NCBI GenBank assembly: GCA_021029095.1
Contig: JAJOHG010000009.1
Location: 558,001 to 622,000 of the forward strand
DNA from: Phellopilus nigrolimitatus
Taxonomy: Eukaryota > Basidiomycota > Agaricomycetes > Hymenochaetales > Hymenochaetaceae
DNA length: 64,000 nt
Direction: 5' to 3'
In this document: one piece after another, positions 10,865 to 21,042 of the stretch
How the letters are laid out: the number at the start of each line of letters is the position of its first letter
Position numbering within the stretch: the stretch's first letter is position 1
The notes under the pieces: generated by a model
What the model was told of the DNA's origin: nothing
Databases searched by the model: none
Seen by the model: the letters and a program-made list of their open reading frames with translations, nothing else
Translations under genes and position numbers: made by a program

Positions 10865-12438
10865 ATGAGGAGGCTCGTCGACCTCCCCGCGGACGTGTTG
10901 CTGAAAATTCTCGCCCATTGCGATGTGGAGGATGTGCTGCAGGTCGAGACGGCACGTTATTATGGCCATCTGTCCGGCAGCGGGACTAAATGGCATTTTT
11001 CAGATGTGCAAATTCCTTCAAGACATAGTTGCTACTCGACATCTCTGGCTGACCTACTTGTGCGGTCTTCCCAACGAATGTGCCCCCGACCTTCCTCCGC
11101 ACGTCTCGCTCGAGTCGCTCAACTGCTCCGGCCTTAAGACGCTGGTCGTTCGTGCCGTGCGCGGGAACAGGAACTGGAAGTCGCCTTCTCCGAAAGTTAC
11201 GCGCGAAATCAAGGTCCTCGTTAATGATCCGGTAAGAAAGCCTGTCTTGGTCGTCAACGAAGCATCTCTTGTGCCGGGAGGTGACTATTTGGTGGTCGAA
11301 TGGACAACACGCCCATCAGTCTTGGACGGTTATTTGCAGTTACTTGAAGTATCGAATGGCAAGAAGATCTGGCTGTATTCAGACCCAGACAATTGCTCTG
11401 TCTCAAAGTCTCGGAAGCTGTGGGGATATGGTGTAGACCGTATCGCGGAAAACATCCTGAGAGTCGCTACTGCTGAGACTGATAAGGAAATATATAGGAA
11501 ATTGTCTGATTTTTTCCCCTTTCATTTCGTAAACAAGCGCACCCTGACATTTTCGTTCTTTAGGATAGCAATCAAAGTTTTTGAGATTGACCTTCGTCAA
11601 AGGCGCTAGGAGACGATATACGTTCACCGACTGGGCAATGATCATCTCGGAACGCCACCTCACTTATACTTGCAGGGCGATCACATTGTCCTCGTCGGCT
11701 ATGAAACAAACCTTAGCTTTTTAAACTGGAAATCGTCTTGTTGCGCGAATCTTGTTTCCGTGAGCTTCGCCGCCATTAGCGACGAGCGCTGTTTCTCATT
11801 TATAAACACGTCAGGACGATACCATAAAAGCAAGCCAACTAGTCAGGGGGTTACTGTTTACCGTCCACAGTGGAGCCAGGAGCAATATACTGCGAGTGAC
11901 GGATGTCCATCGGGCACTTGAAGCCGCATCTGGACAGGAGAGACCACCGCCGCCCATCCACATGCATGCTTCACCAGCTGTAACAGCAGAAGACCTCCGA
12001 CTTGACAGCCGCGACCTGTACGCATTCGACATACAAGCATTTAACGCATTCTGGAGGCAGGAGGGCCATATTTATATATGCCTCTTCGCGTCTTTCTGTG
12101 GCGATCAGGGTTCTAGCATGATGGTTATGACCTACTCCTTCACACCTCAGATACGGATATTCGGGATTGGACACAGAGCATCACTTCAACTTGATGGCGA
12201 CATACCTCGGCATGGAATTGTTTCATCCCCGGCCGGGCGACTTGCTGTTCCGGGGTTGCAAGGACTTTACGGGTCTGACATACATCGGATATTTCGAGAT
12301 GGGCCAAACGACAGGTTGTGTCGTAAGGTGTTGCCTCGCGGAATCGATTGTTGTGGAATGGATCCGTACAGCGGTGCTATTCTGTGGATGGAAAAGCGTT
12401 CGTCGCCGACCGAAGTGGGGATCTCGTATTTTGATTAG
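10865..12438 (+). CDS. F-box protein
   Basis: Probable substrate receptor of an SCF ubiquitin ligase. The start MRRLVDLPADVLLKILAHCD is a typical F-box (P, L and V/I contacts), continued after the first intron by MCKFLQDIVATRHLW. That intron (10952-11003) is read as GC-AG with donor GCACGT, because no GT donor keeps the frame. The middle has short blocks (YLQLLEVSNGKKIW, IAIKVFEIDL, GDHIVLVGYETN) of the beta-propeller-like type seen in agaricomycete F-box proteins. The end DPYSGAILW and GISYFD before the TAG at 12436-12438 fits the same families. Exons between about 11480 and 11900 are not resolved. Substrate unknown; such genes are numerous and fast-evolving in these fungi. Confidence 0.75.
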
Positions 12439-12857
12439 GCGCAAGTAATTGCACGTAACGCCTTTGGTTCGATTCTCGACGATACGCAGGGCGAACGTCG
12501 TCGTGGACGCAAAGTCCTTTCATTTCCAATTCGAAGCTCAACGAGGATTTGACAGCCGGACGCCGTTTGGATTTTGGATTTTATCGGAGGCACTAGCATG
12601 ATAATGCTGCTTTTTACAGCTTTTGCGAGCTCAGTTGCTGTACGACATGAATCGTCCTTCAGCTGGCACGACGCATGTCTGTATCCAAAGAGGCTAGATT
12701 GCCCTTCTGGGCTGTGTTGGCCGTGTTGGCCTGTTGCCTGTTCCGACAGGGGGGGAGTTATTTTTGCGCACACTGATAAGGTCTTCTAAAAGCGCCGTAA
12801 GTTACTTTATGTGCTGAACTCGTTCTTTATAAATACGAGCTAAAACCTATAGATGCC
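12439..12857. other. Intergenic, nothing recognised
   Basis: No coding pattern, RNA gene or repeat seen. Confidence 0.5.
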
Positions 12858-13020
12858 TCTTGGTCTTTCTCGCGACGTCGATACCGACGAGCAGTCTGAC
12901 AAGCCGACAAGTCTCGCCCGCAGTGAAAGACGAATTCACGCACCTGTCGCTGTGCGTGGCCGATATTGCTGTTCGTTGTGTGCATGTAATATACTATGCA
13001 CTCTTCGTATCGGTAATCTT
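12858..13020 (+). pseudogene. Decayed 5' copy of the transposase-derived gene at 13712
   Basis: Nucleotides 12887-12990 align with 13694-13815: both contain GCAGTCTGACA followed by a GTCTCGCCC and GTGAA series. One frame reads VSPAVKDEFTHLSL then ADIAV, matching VSPSVKENVARLSL then SDIAL of the intact gene. Small deletions remove the middle, and similarity fades after about 13000 with no matching downstream exons. It is read as a truncated duplicate of the helix-turn-helix region. Confidence 0.65.
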
Positions 13021-13550
13021 CATGAGCTGCTCCTGTCTCTCTGCCGCTTATTGACTTGGTCGATACTCCGTAGGGAGCTCCCGCTATACACGCGCAGCCC
13101 AAGCGCCGAGCGCGTGGGCTCACAGATCATCAAGGTCTCTGATACTTTGCTGCTGAATGCGCTGCTGGGACGATGTCAAATCGAAAAGAGGTTTGGGACG
13201 GCAAGCACAACAGGTGACCTCGTCCCAGCTTGCTTTTCACTGTGCAAACAGCTCAAGTCAACTAGAATTGCTGGAGAACCGAGTCTTCAGTCCTCGAAGT
13301 CCAGGTTGTCGATTCGAGGGTTTAGTATACGTTGGTAGAACTTTTCCCTTTCGTTTGTGTTAAGCTCGGGTAAGAGACCACATCGCAAATGTTTTGAATG
13401 CAAGTTGTCCGATAGCTCGAGGAAGAGAAGTTCAGGATATTTGAGTTTCGTTTTTGGCATATTCTATTGATTGTGAAATTTACAACTGCAAAAACGAAGT
13501 CAGTGGTATGCACTTCATCGACGGCTTAGTAAGTCATTATATAATTCAGG
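13021..13550. other. Intergenic, nothing recognised
   Basis: Spacer between the decayed copy and the tRNA fragment. Random frames only. Confidence 0.4.
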
Positions 13551-13586
13551 TGCTAAGCGAGCGTGATAAACCATCTACACCATATG
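13551..13586 (-). pseudogene. tRNA-Ala 5'-half copy
   Basis: 36 nt identical, except for one base in the D arm, to nucleotides 4-37 of the tRNA-Ala at 10627-10721 in the same orientation. The match stops exactly at the base where the tRNA intron begins; no intron, 3' half or T arm follows. Confidence 0.85.
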
Positions 13587-13711
13587 TGCGTTACCTTTTG
13601 AATTTGCTTCTTTATCGGGCTCATTTTTGACGGGGACAAAGTCGTGCGATAGCCGACTTTCTTTTACGGCGTCGACAACGCCAACGACAACGACTAGCAG
13701 TCTGACATGCG

Positions 13712-15052
13712 ATGGGCAACCGCCGACACGTCTCGCCCTCGGTGAAGGAGAATGTTGCGCGTCTGTCGCTGGACCCGAAGTTGCGCGTGTCTGACATCGC
13801 GCTGCAGGCTGGTGTCAGCGAGAACACCGTCCGGCGCACGCTCGACAAATGGAGGAAGAAGGGGCGCACCACAGAGGTGCGCGCCGCCGCGCCGAAGGGA
13901 CGCCCGACGATGTTGGGGCAACAGGAGCTCGAGGTGCGCTCCAATATTTATTGAAAGCACTCAAATCCTCATAGTTGTTTACTTAATACTCGTATCAGTT
14001 TCTCGAGCAGCGCGCCCGCGACTCACCGAACATGCCGCTGAGCGATTTGCGCAACGCGCTCCGCGACGAATTTGACGTCGAAATTTCCACGACGACGATC
14101 TACCGTACCCTGCGCAAGCTAGGCCTGATAAGCAACACACTGGAGACGACTCCGCCGCAGGAGGAAGCGCGCGACGAAGACGAGGCGGAGGCGGCACCGC
14201 GAAAGGTTAGTCCCTCTGGACACGATACGGACGGGAAAACTTGACAAACGCTACGAGCAGACGTTCGAGGAGCTCAACCAGGAACGTTGCACGCAGTTCC
14301 TTGCGCAGGCGCGTGCGCCCGACGTGCGTACACTTGTTTTCGTAGGCGAGATATCCTGCAGGAACAGCCCCCTGCTGGCCCGGGCCCCTTCTTCAGAATT
14401 CGAACCCGCCGACAACCCTAGCTGGGGCGAATGGGCTGTCTCACAAAGGTTCCTTCATATCCTCTTTTCTATTCAGCTCCGCACTTACGCAGAAGCTTGC
14501 TCTCTTTCAGACGAGAACCGGTTCTCCTCGCACTCTCGCACGCCGGGATCCTGGATGTCTCCGTCTCTACGGGCGCAGGGGCGGCATCTACGTTTGTCAC
14601 GCGTCTGCTCGATGCCATGCGCCCCTTCCCCGCACCGCACTCCGTGCTCGTGCTCGACTCGACGCGCTCGCGCTTAATCGACGCGATGAAGGATAGCGAG
14701 CGCGAGGCGCATGCGCGGTTCGTGTATTCCTTTCTGTCTTTACACGATACTCATGCTTTTCCTAATAACGGACAGTGGCATTATCGTCCTTCAGCGCCCT
14801 CCCTGCACCCCTGGCCTCAATCCCCTCGAGTGTGCCGGCGCGCTGATTCAGCGTTCTTTCTCACTAATGTCCCGTGGGCCTTCGGCTGCTGCTGACGGCT
14901 ACTGCATGCTAAACGGGCATCCTCCCCTGGACGAGCAGTCTGCAAGCGCGGACGACCTGGAAGATTCTATGGACGCGCTGCTTGACTCGCTGAGCACCAT
15001 CACGCCCGAGCGCGCCCTGTGTTGGCTCAGAAAGTGTGGTTACTGTGCCTAG
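13712..15052 (+). CDS. Tc1/mariner (IS630-type) transposase-derived protein, probably inactive or domesticated
   Basis: Five exons, 13712-13933, 13999-14205, 14261-14448, 14511-14717 and 14776-15052, join in frame to 366 residues with all GT-AG introns. The N-terminus is a helix-turn-helix (VSDIALQAGVSENTVRRTL) followed by a second one (LSDLRNALRDEF then TTTIYRTLRKLGL), the usual bipartite DNA-binding half of these transposases. The DDE_3-like core is recognisable: SVLVLDSTRS holds the second acid and PGLNPLE the third. The first acid, normally in a VFVDES-like strand, is replaced: the sequence reads VFVGEIS. No terminal inverted repeats were found around it. Multiple introns, an open frame and loss of the first catalytic Asp point to a host gene derived from a transposase rather than a live element; recent inactivation is the alternative. 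Confidence 0.75.
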
Positions 15053-15759
15053 GACTTTTAGACAGCTACTATTAGTGTTATGGATGTTTTCCCGCTCTTT
15101 GTCGTCGAGGCTGATTACTGCTACAGTAGTTGTAAAATTATGGATAATATTATGGATAGGCAACGTTCCTGCGCTGTAAAAGCACGGTTTTCATATTGGT
15201 TCATAGTTTTTTATAACTAGTCTCAGAGTTGATGTTTAAGGTATCACACACCGGTAGGAATCATTACGGAAGGGAGTTCCCTAGGAGCATCCCAAAGACC
15301 AGGCGAGCATTAGATATGCGCGAAACGGCACCGCTAACTTGTTTGACTGTGTGAAGACAGTCATGATAGAAGAGTGCGGCTCATAGCCAGTTGACATAGC
15401 CTCAAATCCCTGAATTCTGTTTTAGAAGTTCTTGAAGCTACAACCTGTGTGAAGTTGTCGCGATTTACATTGGGCGCAGCTGCTCGATCGCCCCACGCCC
15501 CAGAGATGCCTCGATTGACAGGGAGAAATTGCTTGACTTCCCACTTTGCGGACCTAGCGAACTCCGCAACAAAAAATGTCCATGTTCGATTGTTTTTTTT
15601 ACACAAAGCAATTTGCTGTGACAGATAGAACTAGAAGCAGTCCAAGAAAAGGGATGATACCTAGAGACTAATCCAGTCGTCTTTCCGAGACGTCCTAAAT
15701 GTTGCACGAGATGAACAATCAGAACAAATCCCAAACTTGAAAACTTGAAACGAAGAAAC
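15053..15759. other. Intergenic between convergent genes
   Basis: Spacer between the ends of the transposase-derived gene (+) and the mannosidase (-). Holds both presumed 3' UTRs; no other signal. Confidence 0.5.
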
Positions 15760-18700
15760 TTACGGCGACACATACTCATCCTCCGCTGCCGGGACTCCGG
15801 CATTCCCAAGGACGAGCTTCACCGTCTTCACCTCAAATCCGCGGAAGTCCAGCTTGATCTCGAAGTCAGGGGCGGCCGCGCCGTCAGCCGCGTCCACGCT
15901 GTGCGCGCGGAAGACGTGCAGCTCCTCCAGCTCGTCCTCCAGAATATTTGTCGCGTACGCCTTGGCAACGCCCAGTGTGCCGGAGACGCGCAGGAAAGCT
16001 TGCGCGTGCCCGCCAAAGGCTTCGTAAATGCGCAGCACGATGGTAGATGGCTTCGACAATTCGTTTGGCCCGGCGACGCCAAATACGTCGTCATCGCCCC
16101 GCTTGATTGTCTCGAGAATGACGTTCGACGCGCCCCGGATACTGAAAGGCGCCCTGCTGATGGGCGAAACGGTATTGAGAGCCGCATCCGGGGCGAAACG
16201 AACTTTTAAAAAACTCAGTGAGCTGACACATCGTCACGAGGAAAGGGTCGTAAAATTACCATGCAAGGGCGAATTGAAGAGATACGCAGCCTGAGGTACG
16301 TCAGATTGCAGGAAGTGACCGACATGGGGTAGCACAGCCCATGAAAACTCATGTTGTCCTGGATATACTGTAAGTATGCGAGAAGTAAAAGAATTGCAAA
16401 AAGGATAACCTTGGTCTTGTTCTGCATCCGGGGCAGTCGCGCCGCGAAGAAGGGAAATGCGCAAAATATTTCCTGTGCACGCGAACCCGTATTTTGACTC
16501 CGAGAGGATTGCAACACCATAGCCATACTCGCTCAAGTCTGCGTACTGATAAGAGGCGAAAACATTCAATTCGGAACCAAGGGTTGAGTAAATTGAATAA
16601 GTATTACCTTGAGTCCGCAAACTTCGAACTTAGCCGCGTCCCAGGTCGTGTTCTTGTGCGTTGGCCGCTGGACGAACCCAAATTGAGTCTCGTAGGTAGC
16701 GTTGTCGCTGTGAAGATTGAGAGGAAGCTCGACTGACGTTGCCTTTCGTATAAGCTAGGAAGCGGTGGAAAAAAAGACTACTAATACGTACACTTCAGGA
16801 ATTGATGTCTCTCGTGCCAATCGACCTTGGCATCGAAACGGAGATACGGTCGTGAATTCGACGCAACAGAAGCTAAAAGACGAATTCTCGTGTGAGATAA
16901 CGCGCGGTGCGATCTCGACGAGACATACCAGAAACAGCATCCAACGAAATCTGGATCAAACGGTTTATTGGTCAGACGTGCATAAAGCAAGGTGAAACGC
17001 TCTCAACTTACAGTCACGTTTGCTGTGGTCTTCCCGAACTTCACCTCGGCACTGACTGACGCCCTGAGCGGGCCCTTCGCAATGACCTTGACATCCGAGA
17101 AGGCGAGTGGTGTGCGCTTCTCTAGGTGGTGGATTTCGACATCTGTTCGCTCGTCAGGAGAAGTACAGAAACGAGTTGGAGAAAGCGACCTACCCCAAGC
17201 GTCCCAATAACCTGGACGGTCTTCGAAAATGACCATCCCGCCGGACTCGCCTTGCACAATCAGCTCCCGACTGGACCGGTTCATAAGCGAATGCCTCGAA
17301 GAATGGAAAATAAACCTACCCAATTTGTTTGTCGACCAAACTCGAAATACGGCCGTCGCTGATTGTCAACTCGACAAATGCATTTCGGAGGATGAAGTCA
17401 CCAGCATGGTTCGTATGAACTAGCGCACAAAATATAAGCCAGCTTTCATTGAAGCGAAGCGTACAGTCCCACCTGAAGCAGCATTGCAGTCCGCAAACAA
17501 GCCCCTCGCAAAAGAGAGTCCGAGGCCGGTCTCCGCCTGCATCAGCGCGTACCCGTGCTTGCCATCCACCGATGTTTGAACGACTTTCGTCTTGAGCTTC
17601 GCGCCACCAGAGCCTGTCAATGGGACCTGCACAACATCGAGACGCGGGAACATCGTCGTGTTGAATGCGACAACAGTTCCCTGTGTCGACGCGGCAAACG
17701 GCGTCTCAGGTGAGATGGAAAAGGAGGGCTGCAGCAGCGCCCCGAATGCCTCGTCCAGAAGTGCCTTGCCTTCCTTATGGACTTCGGCATAAAATTTCTC
17801 TGCGTCTTCGTAGACCATACCGCTGGAATTGAAATGAGCTCTAGCACTTGGTTGTGTTCCAGTTTGTGAGCCTGCTTACATGCATGAGCCAGGGAGAACT
17901 TGAAAACCAAGTTAGCTTTGAAACGATTGTGAAATCTCTACGACGTACCATCATGAACTAAGCACCCATGAGTCAATTACGTATTATAAAAAGCCAAGAA
18001 ATAATATAGCTCACATTGGCACAACAGAATCTTCTCCCAAGCATCGTCGATTCTCTGCTTCGGATAATCATATTTTCTCAGGCTCAACGTCGATGCGAGC
18101 GTGGCCACAAGCTGCAAATAGAGCTCGTCAGACCAGATCGTCACATCAGTCAGATACGGTACGATACCTCGACATCTCTGAGGAGAATTTCGGACTTCCT
18201 GTTCCCCTTCTTGATCGACCCTAACGATTCGACTTAGAGCACTATCCGAACTAAGAGCCAGGCTTAAAACGTACCGTGCGACGTGTATGTTCCGCGATGG
18301 AACTAGATATGATAAGGACAATGAGCTATAATGCTTGAGATCCACATTAGCCGCTGCGGCGTACCTCAAGATACAATTCGCCGTGCCACGCAGGGAGGTC
18401 TGCGCCATCCGTGCTCGACTTCTCGACATCCCGGAAGAAGTCGTCGACAGAGTGGCCCATGTCCACGACGGGCAACTCGCGGGACTCGTTCGCCACGGCG
18501 CGAATGCGGCGGAGCTGATAACAGGGACAGAAAGTCAGTGGAGGTCGCGACTATGGATAACGAAGTAAACACGACGCACATTCTCCAACATCTTGTTCAG
18601 CGGACCGCCTCCGCCGTCTCCGTTTCCGAACACGAGAAGCGCGGTGTTATTGGATTCGAGGTTCTTTCCGATGTTGATCGTTTAGCGTGCGTGACTGCTT

Positions 18701-20340
18701 ACGGTCGCGTGCAATTTACCTTATGGTTCGTTATACCTTTGCGTATATCTCCGACTGTCGCCTGCGCAGTGTAGGTGTCTAAAGTATAGTCAATATGAAA
18801 AGCGGTCAACATGAGCTGATTTGTTACTTGCCGACAGGGGTCATATGGCACAAGACCTGCGTGCCGTCGATGCCCACCCAATTGAATGTGGAGTGAGGGA
18901 AAACATTACTATTCCCGATATCCATTAGCAGTAGTACGCATAGTAGGCTGTTTACCCATTCTCACATGTTGTTCCTAAATCAGAGCTAAGTCAGAAAACA
19001 CGCGACTTCATTATCCGGCTCACTCACCAGGAGAGCTTTTGCGTGAAGAAATACTTCATACCTGCGCTGCGAATGAGCTGCGGGTATGCGCCCGTCAGGC
19101 CAAACGAATCAGGGAGCCACGCCGTCTCGCAGCGGATGCCGAAGCGAGACTGGAAGTAGCGTTGGCCGAAAATCATCTGGCGGGCAAGCGCCTCGCCGGA
19201 GGGCATATTGCAGTCATTTTCGACCCATGAACCACCAACGGGGTGAAACTGGCCGCTGAGGATCTTCTCCTTCACGCGCTCGAAGAGCGGTGGGTAGAGC
19301 TGCTCAAGCCACTTAAACTGCTGCGCCTGGCTGCACGTGAAGCGGTGCTCCGGGTAGCGTTCCATGAGGTCGACCTGCGTAGACCACGAGCGCGCGACCT
19401 TCTGCTGGGTGACGCGGAACGGCCAGAGCCACGCCGTGTCGATATGGCAATGGCCGATGCCCCAGATGTCCGCCTTTGTGTTCGGTCCCGCCTTATAGAT
19501 ATCGGCGCCCTTTGCCTCCCAGCCCGCACCGAGCACGTCCTCGGCAATTTTGCGCGCACGTTGAATGCTGGCTGGGTCTCCCGCGTCGAATGCATTCATG
19601 ATCGCGTTCCCAGTGATGACGGCCTTGTTCTGCAGGGCGGTGTTGCCAGGAAGAGACCCCGCGAGTTCGCGCAACGTGCCGAAGTCCCAGAGGAGGCGCC
19701 ATGCGTCTTCGTTCGGGACGACGAGATCCGCGGACGCGAGCGCGAAATAGCGGTCCATGTCCGGTGGCGCGATGGCGTCGCCGTTCCATGGCACGCCGAA
19801 CATGCCGTTGCAGCTCGACTCGATCACGAGTTCGTGCGCACCCGCCTTGCGCGCGCCAGGTGGTATGATGTAATCGACCCGCCTGTCGCCACCGAAGCCG
19901 CCTGTGATGCCCTGGAGTGGCGTGCCGTCGGGCGTGTAGATCATGGCCTCGCAGCCCGGATCGAACTCAAGCTGCACGCGCTCGTACTGCTCCCAATCCG
20001 CGGGGATGTTAAGCGTCACTTTCCACCAATGGTTCGTCCACGAGGGGCCGAACGACTCGCCCTTCTTCGCGGGGCGGAACTTCTGCTGCATCGCCTCCTC
20101 AAACGTCGGCTTCGTGAGATTCGGAGCACTCCAGACTTGCAGCTTAACGTGCTCGGGGCCATCGAGCCTGTGCTTGAAGAGCACAGAGGTCAAATTGACG
20201 TCCGAGAAATGGCCACCAGTGAACTGCGACAGGCGGTCCTGTGTCAAGTTCTTGATCCATTTCGCACCAGGACCTGGGTTAAGTTCAGGATATGAGCTCT
20301 CAGAGTTGACAGAATGGGAGTGCCTGCAGCTCCCGGCCAT
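15760..20340 (-). CDS. AMS1: Class II alpha-mannosidase (GH38), Ams1 type
   Basis: Hydrolyses alpha-mannosides of free oligosaccharides; in yeast Ams1 is a cytosolic enzyme taken to the vacuole. The ATG at 20340 gives [12 protein letters not shown], then the family block [16 protein letters not shown]. The first exon (20340-19028) carries the zinc-site motif [12 protein letters not shown] and the nucleophile Asp in AWLPDSFG. The rest is split into many exons including [55 protein letters not shown] and the C-terminus EDEYVSP before TAA at 15760-15762. Restoring family motifs requires 9-nt exons at 18966-18974 and 17949-17957 and a 19-nt exon at 17880-17898; the intron starting at 18831 is GC-AG (GCAAGT). 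Estimated length about 1,090 residues, as usual for the family. The long antisense frame inside is a codon-bias shadow. Confidence 0.95.
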
Positions 20341-21042
20341 CTTAAGATATAGACTGCTACAGTTCCTGCGATATAACCAGCTCAAGGTGATGGTGGTTGC
20401 GACTCGAATTACTCGGTGCGCCGAAAGCTACTGCCTTGCCAACCAGCTCACACGTAATGTCACACATTATTAACCGATAGTAACGTATGCGTGACCCGAC
20501 GCGTGCACGTATAATTCAAAAAGGAAATTTCCGACATCAGAGTCCACTTTGCCACATTCTTCGTGCATCACAGCCTTCGCCCTTCCTTATTTTTCGACTT
20601 CTCTTAGAACCAAATCTTTGGCGATGTTCTTGAAATTTTATGAATCGTACGAAATGAGTAGAACCGTAGACCTACCAGTTGAAAACTCCGCACTCTGTTA
20701 ATATGAGTATCTTGGCACAAGAATCGAATTTATCCGGTTATCATAGCTAATGTTGATATTCTATCCAGGCAGTGGCAACGCACGTTCTTACGCTATAGAT
20801 AAGCTTGAACGGAGGAAATAATGGAGGAAAGGAGGGGGAACTCGTAGGATAGTCATTTTATTTCTTTCGTACCTCTGCAAGTCAAAGACATGAAAACAAA
20901 CAACAACACTTCTAACTACAAATCTGAACTTGTTTACATGGTATAATATGGCTACTGTTATGAAAAGAACAACAAACCAAAAAAAACCGCGCTGAATGCC
21001 CCTTCTTTCATTATCCGAATTCGGCAAAAAGTTGAATTGCCA
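20341..21042. other. Intergenic upstream of the mannosidase gene
   Basis: Lies between the mannosidase start and the end of the P450 (both -). Contains tRNA-like boxes at 20392-20460; otherwise AT-rich and without features. Confidence 0.5.
20392..20460 (-). other. tRNA-like A/B boxes (decayed tRNA or SINE head)
   Basis: On the minus strand TGAGCTGGTTGG (20450-20439) resembles an A box and ATTCGAGTC (20409-20401) a B box, about 40 nt apart as in a tRNA gene. Neither T stem nor acceptor pairs properly, so it is not an intact tRNA. Confidence 0.3.

Noticed and set aside
12440..12490. GGTTCGATTC, a tRNA B-box-like sequence
   Set aside because: No pairing T stem, anticodon arm or acceptor; lies just after the F-box gene stop and looks accidental.
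19243..20295. 350-codon plus-strand open frame
   Set aside because: Exactly antisense to the large first exon of Ams1; GC-rich codon use leaves the opposite frame open. No family motif.
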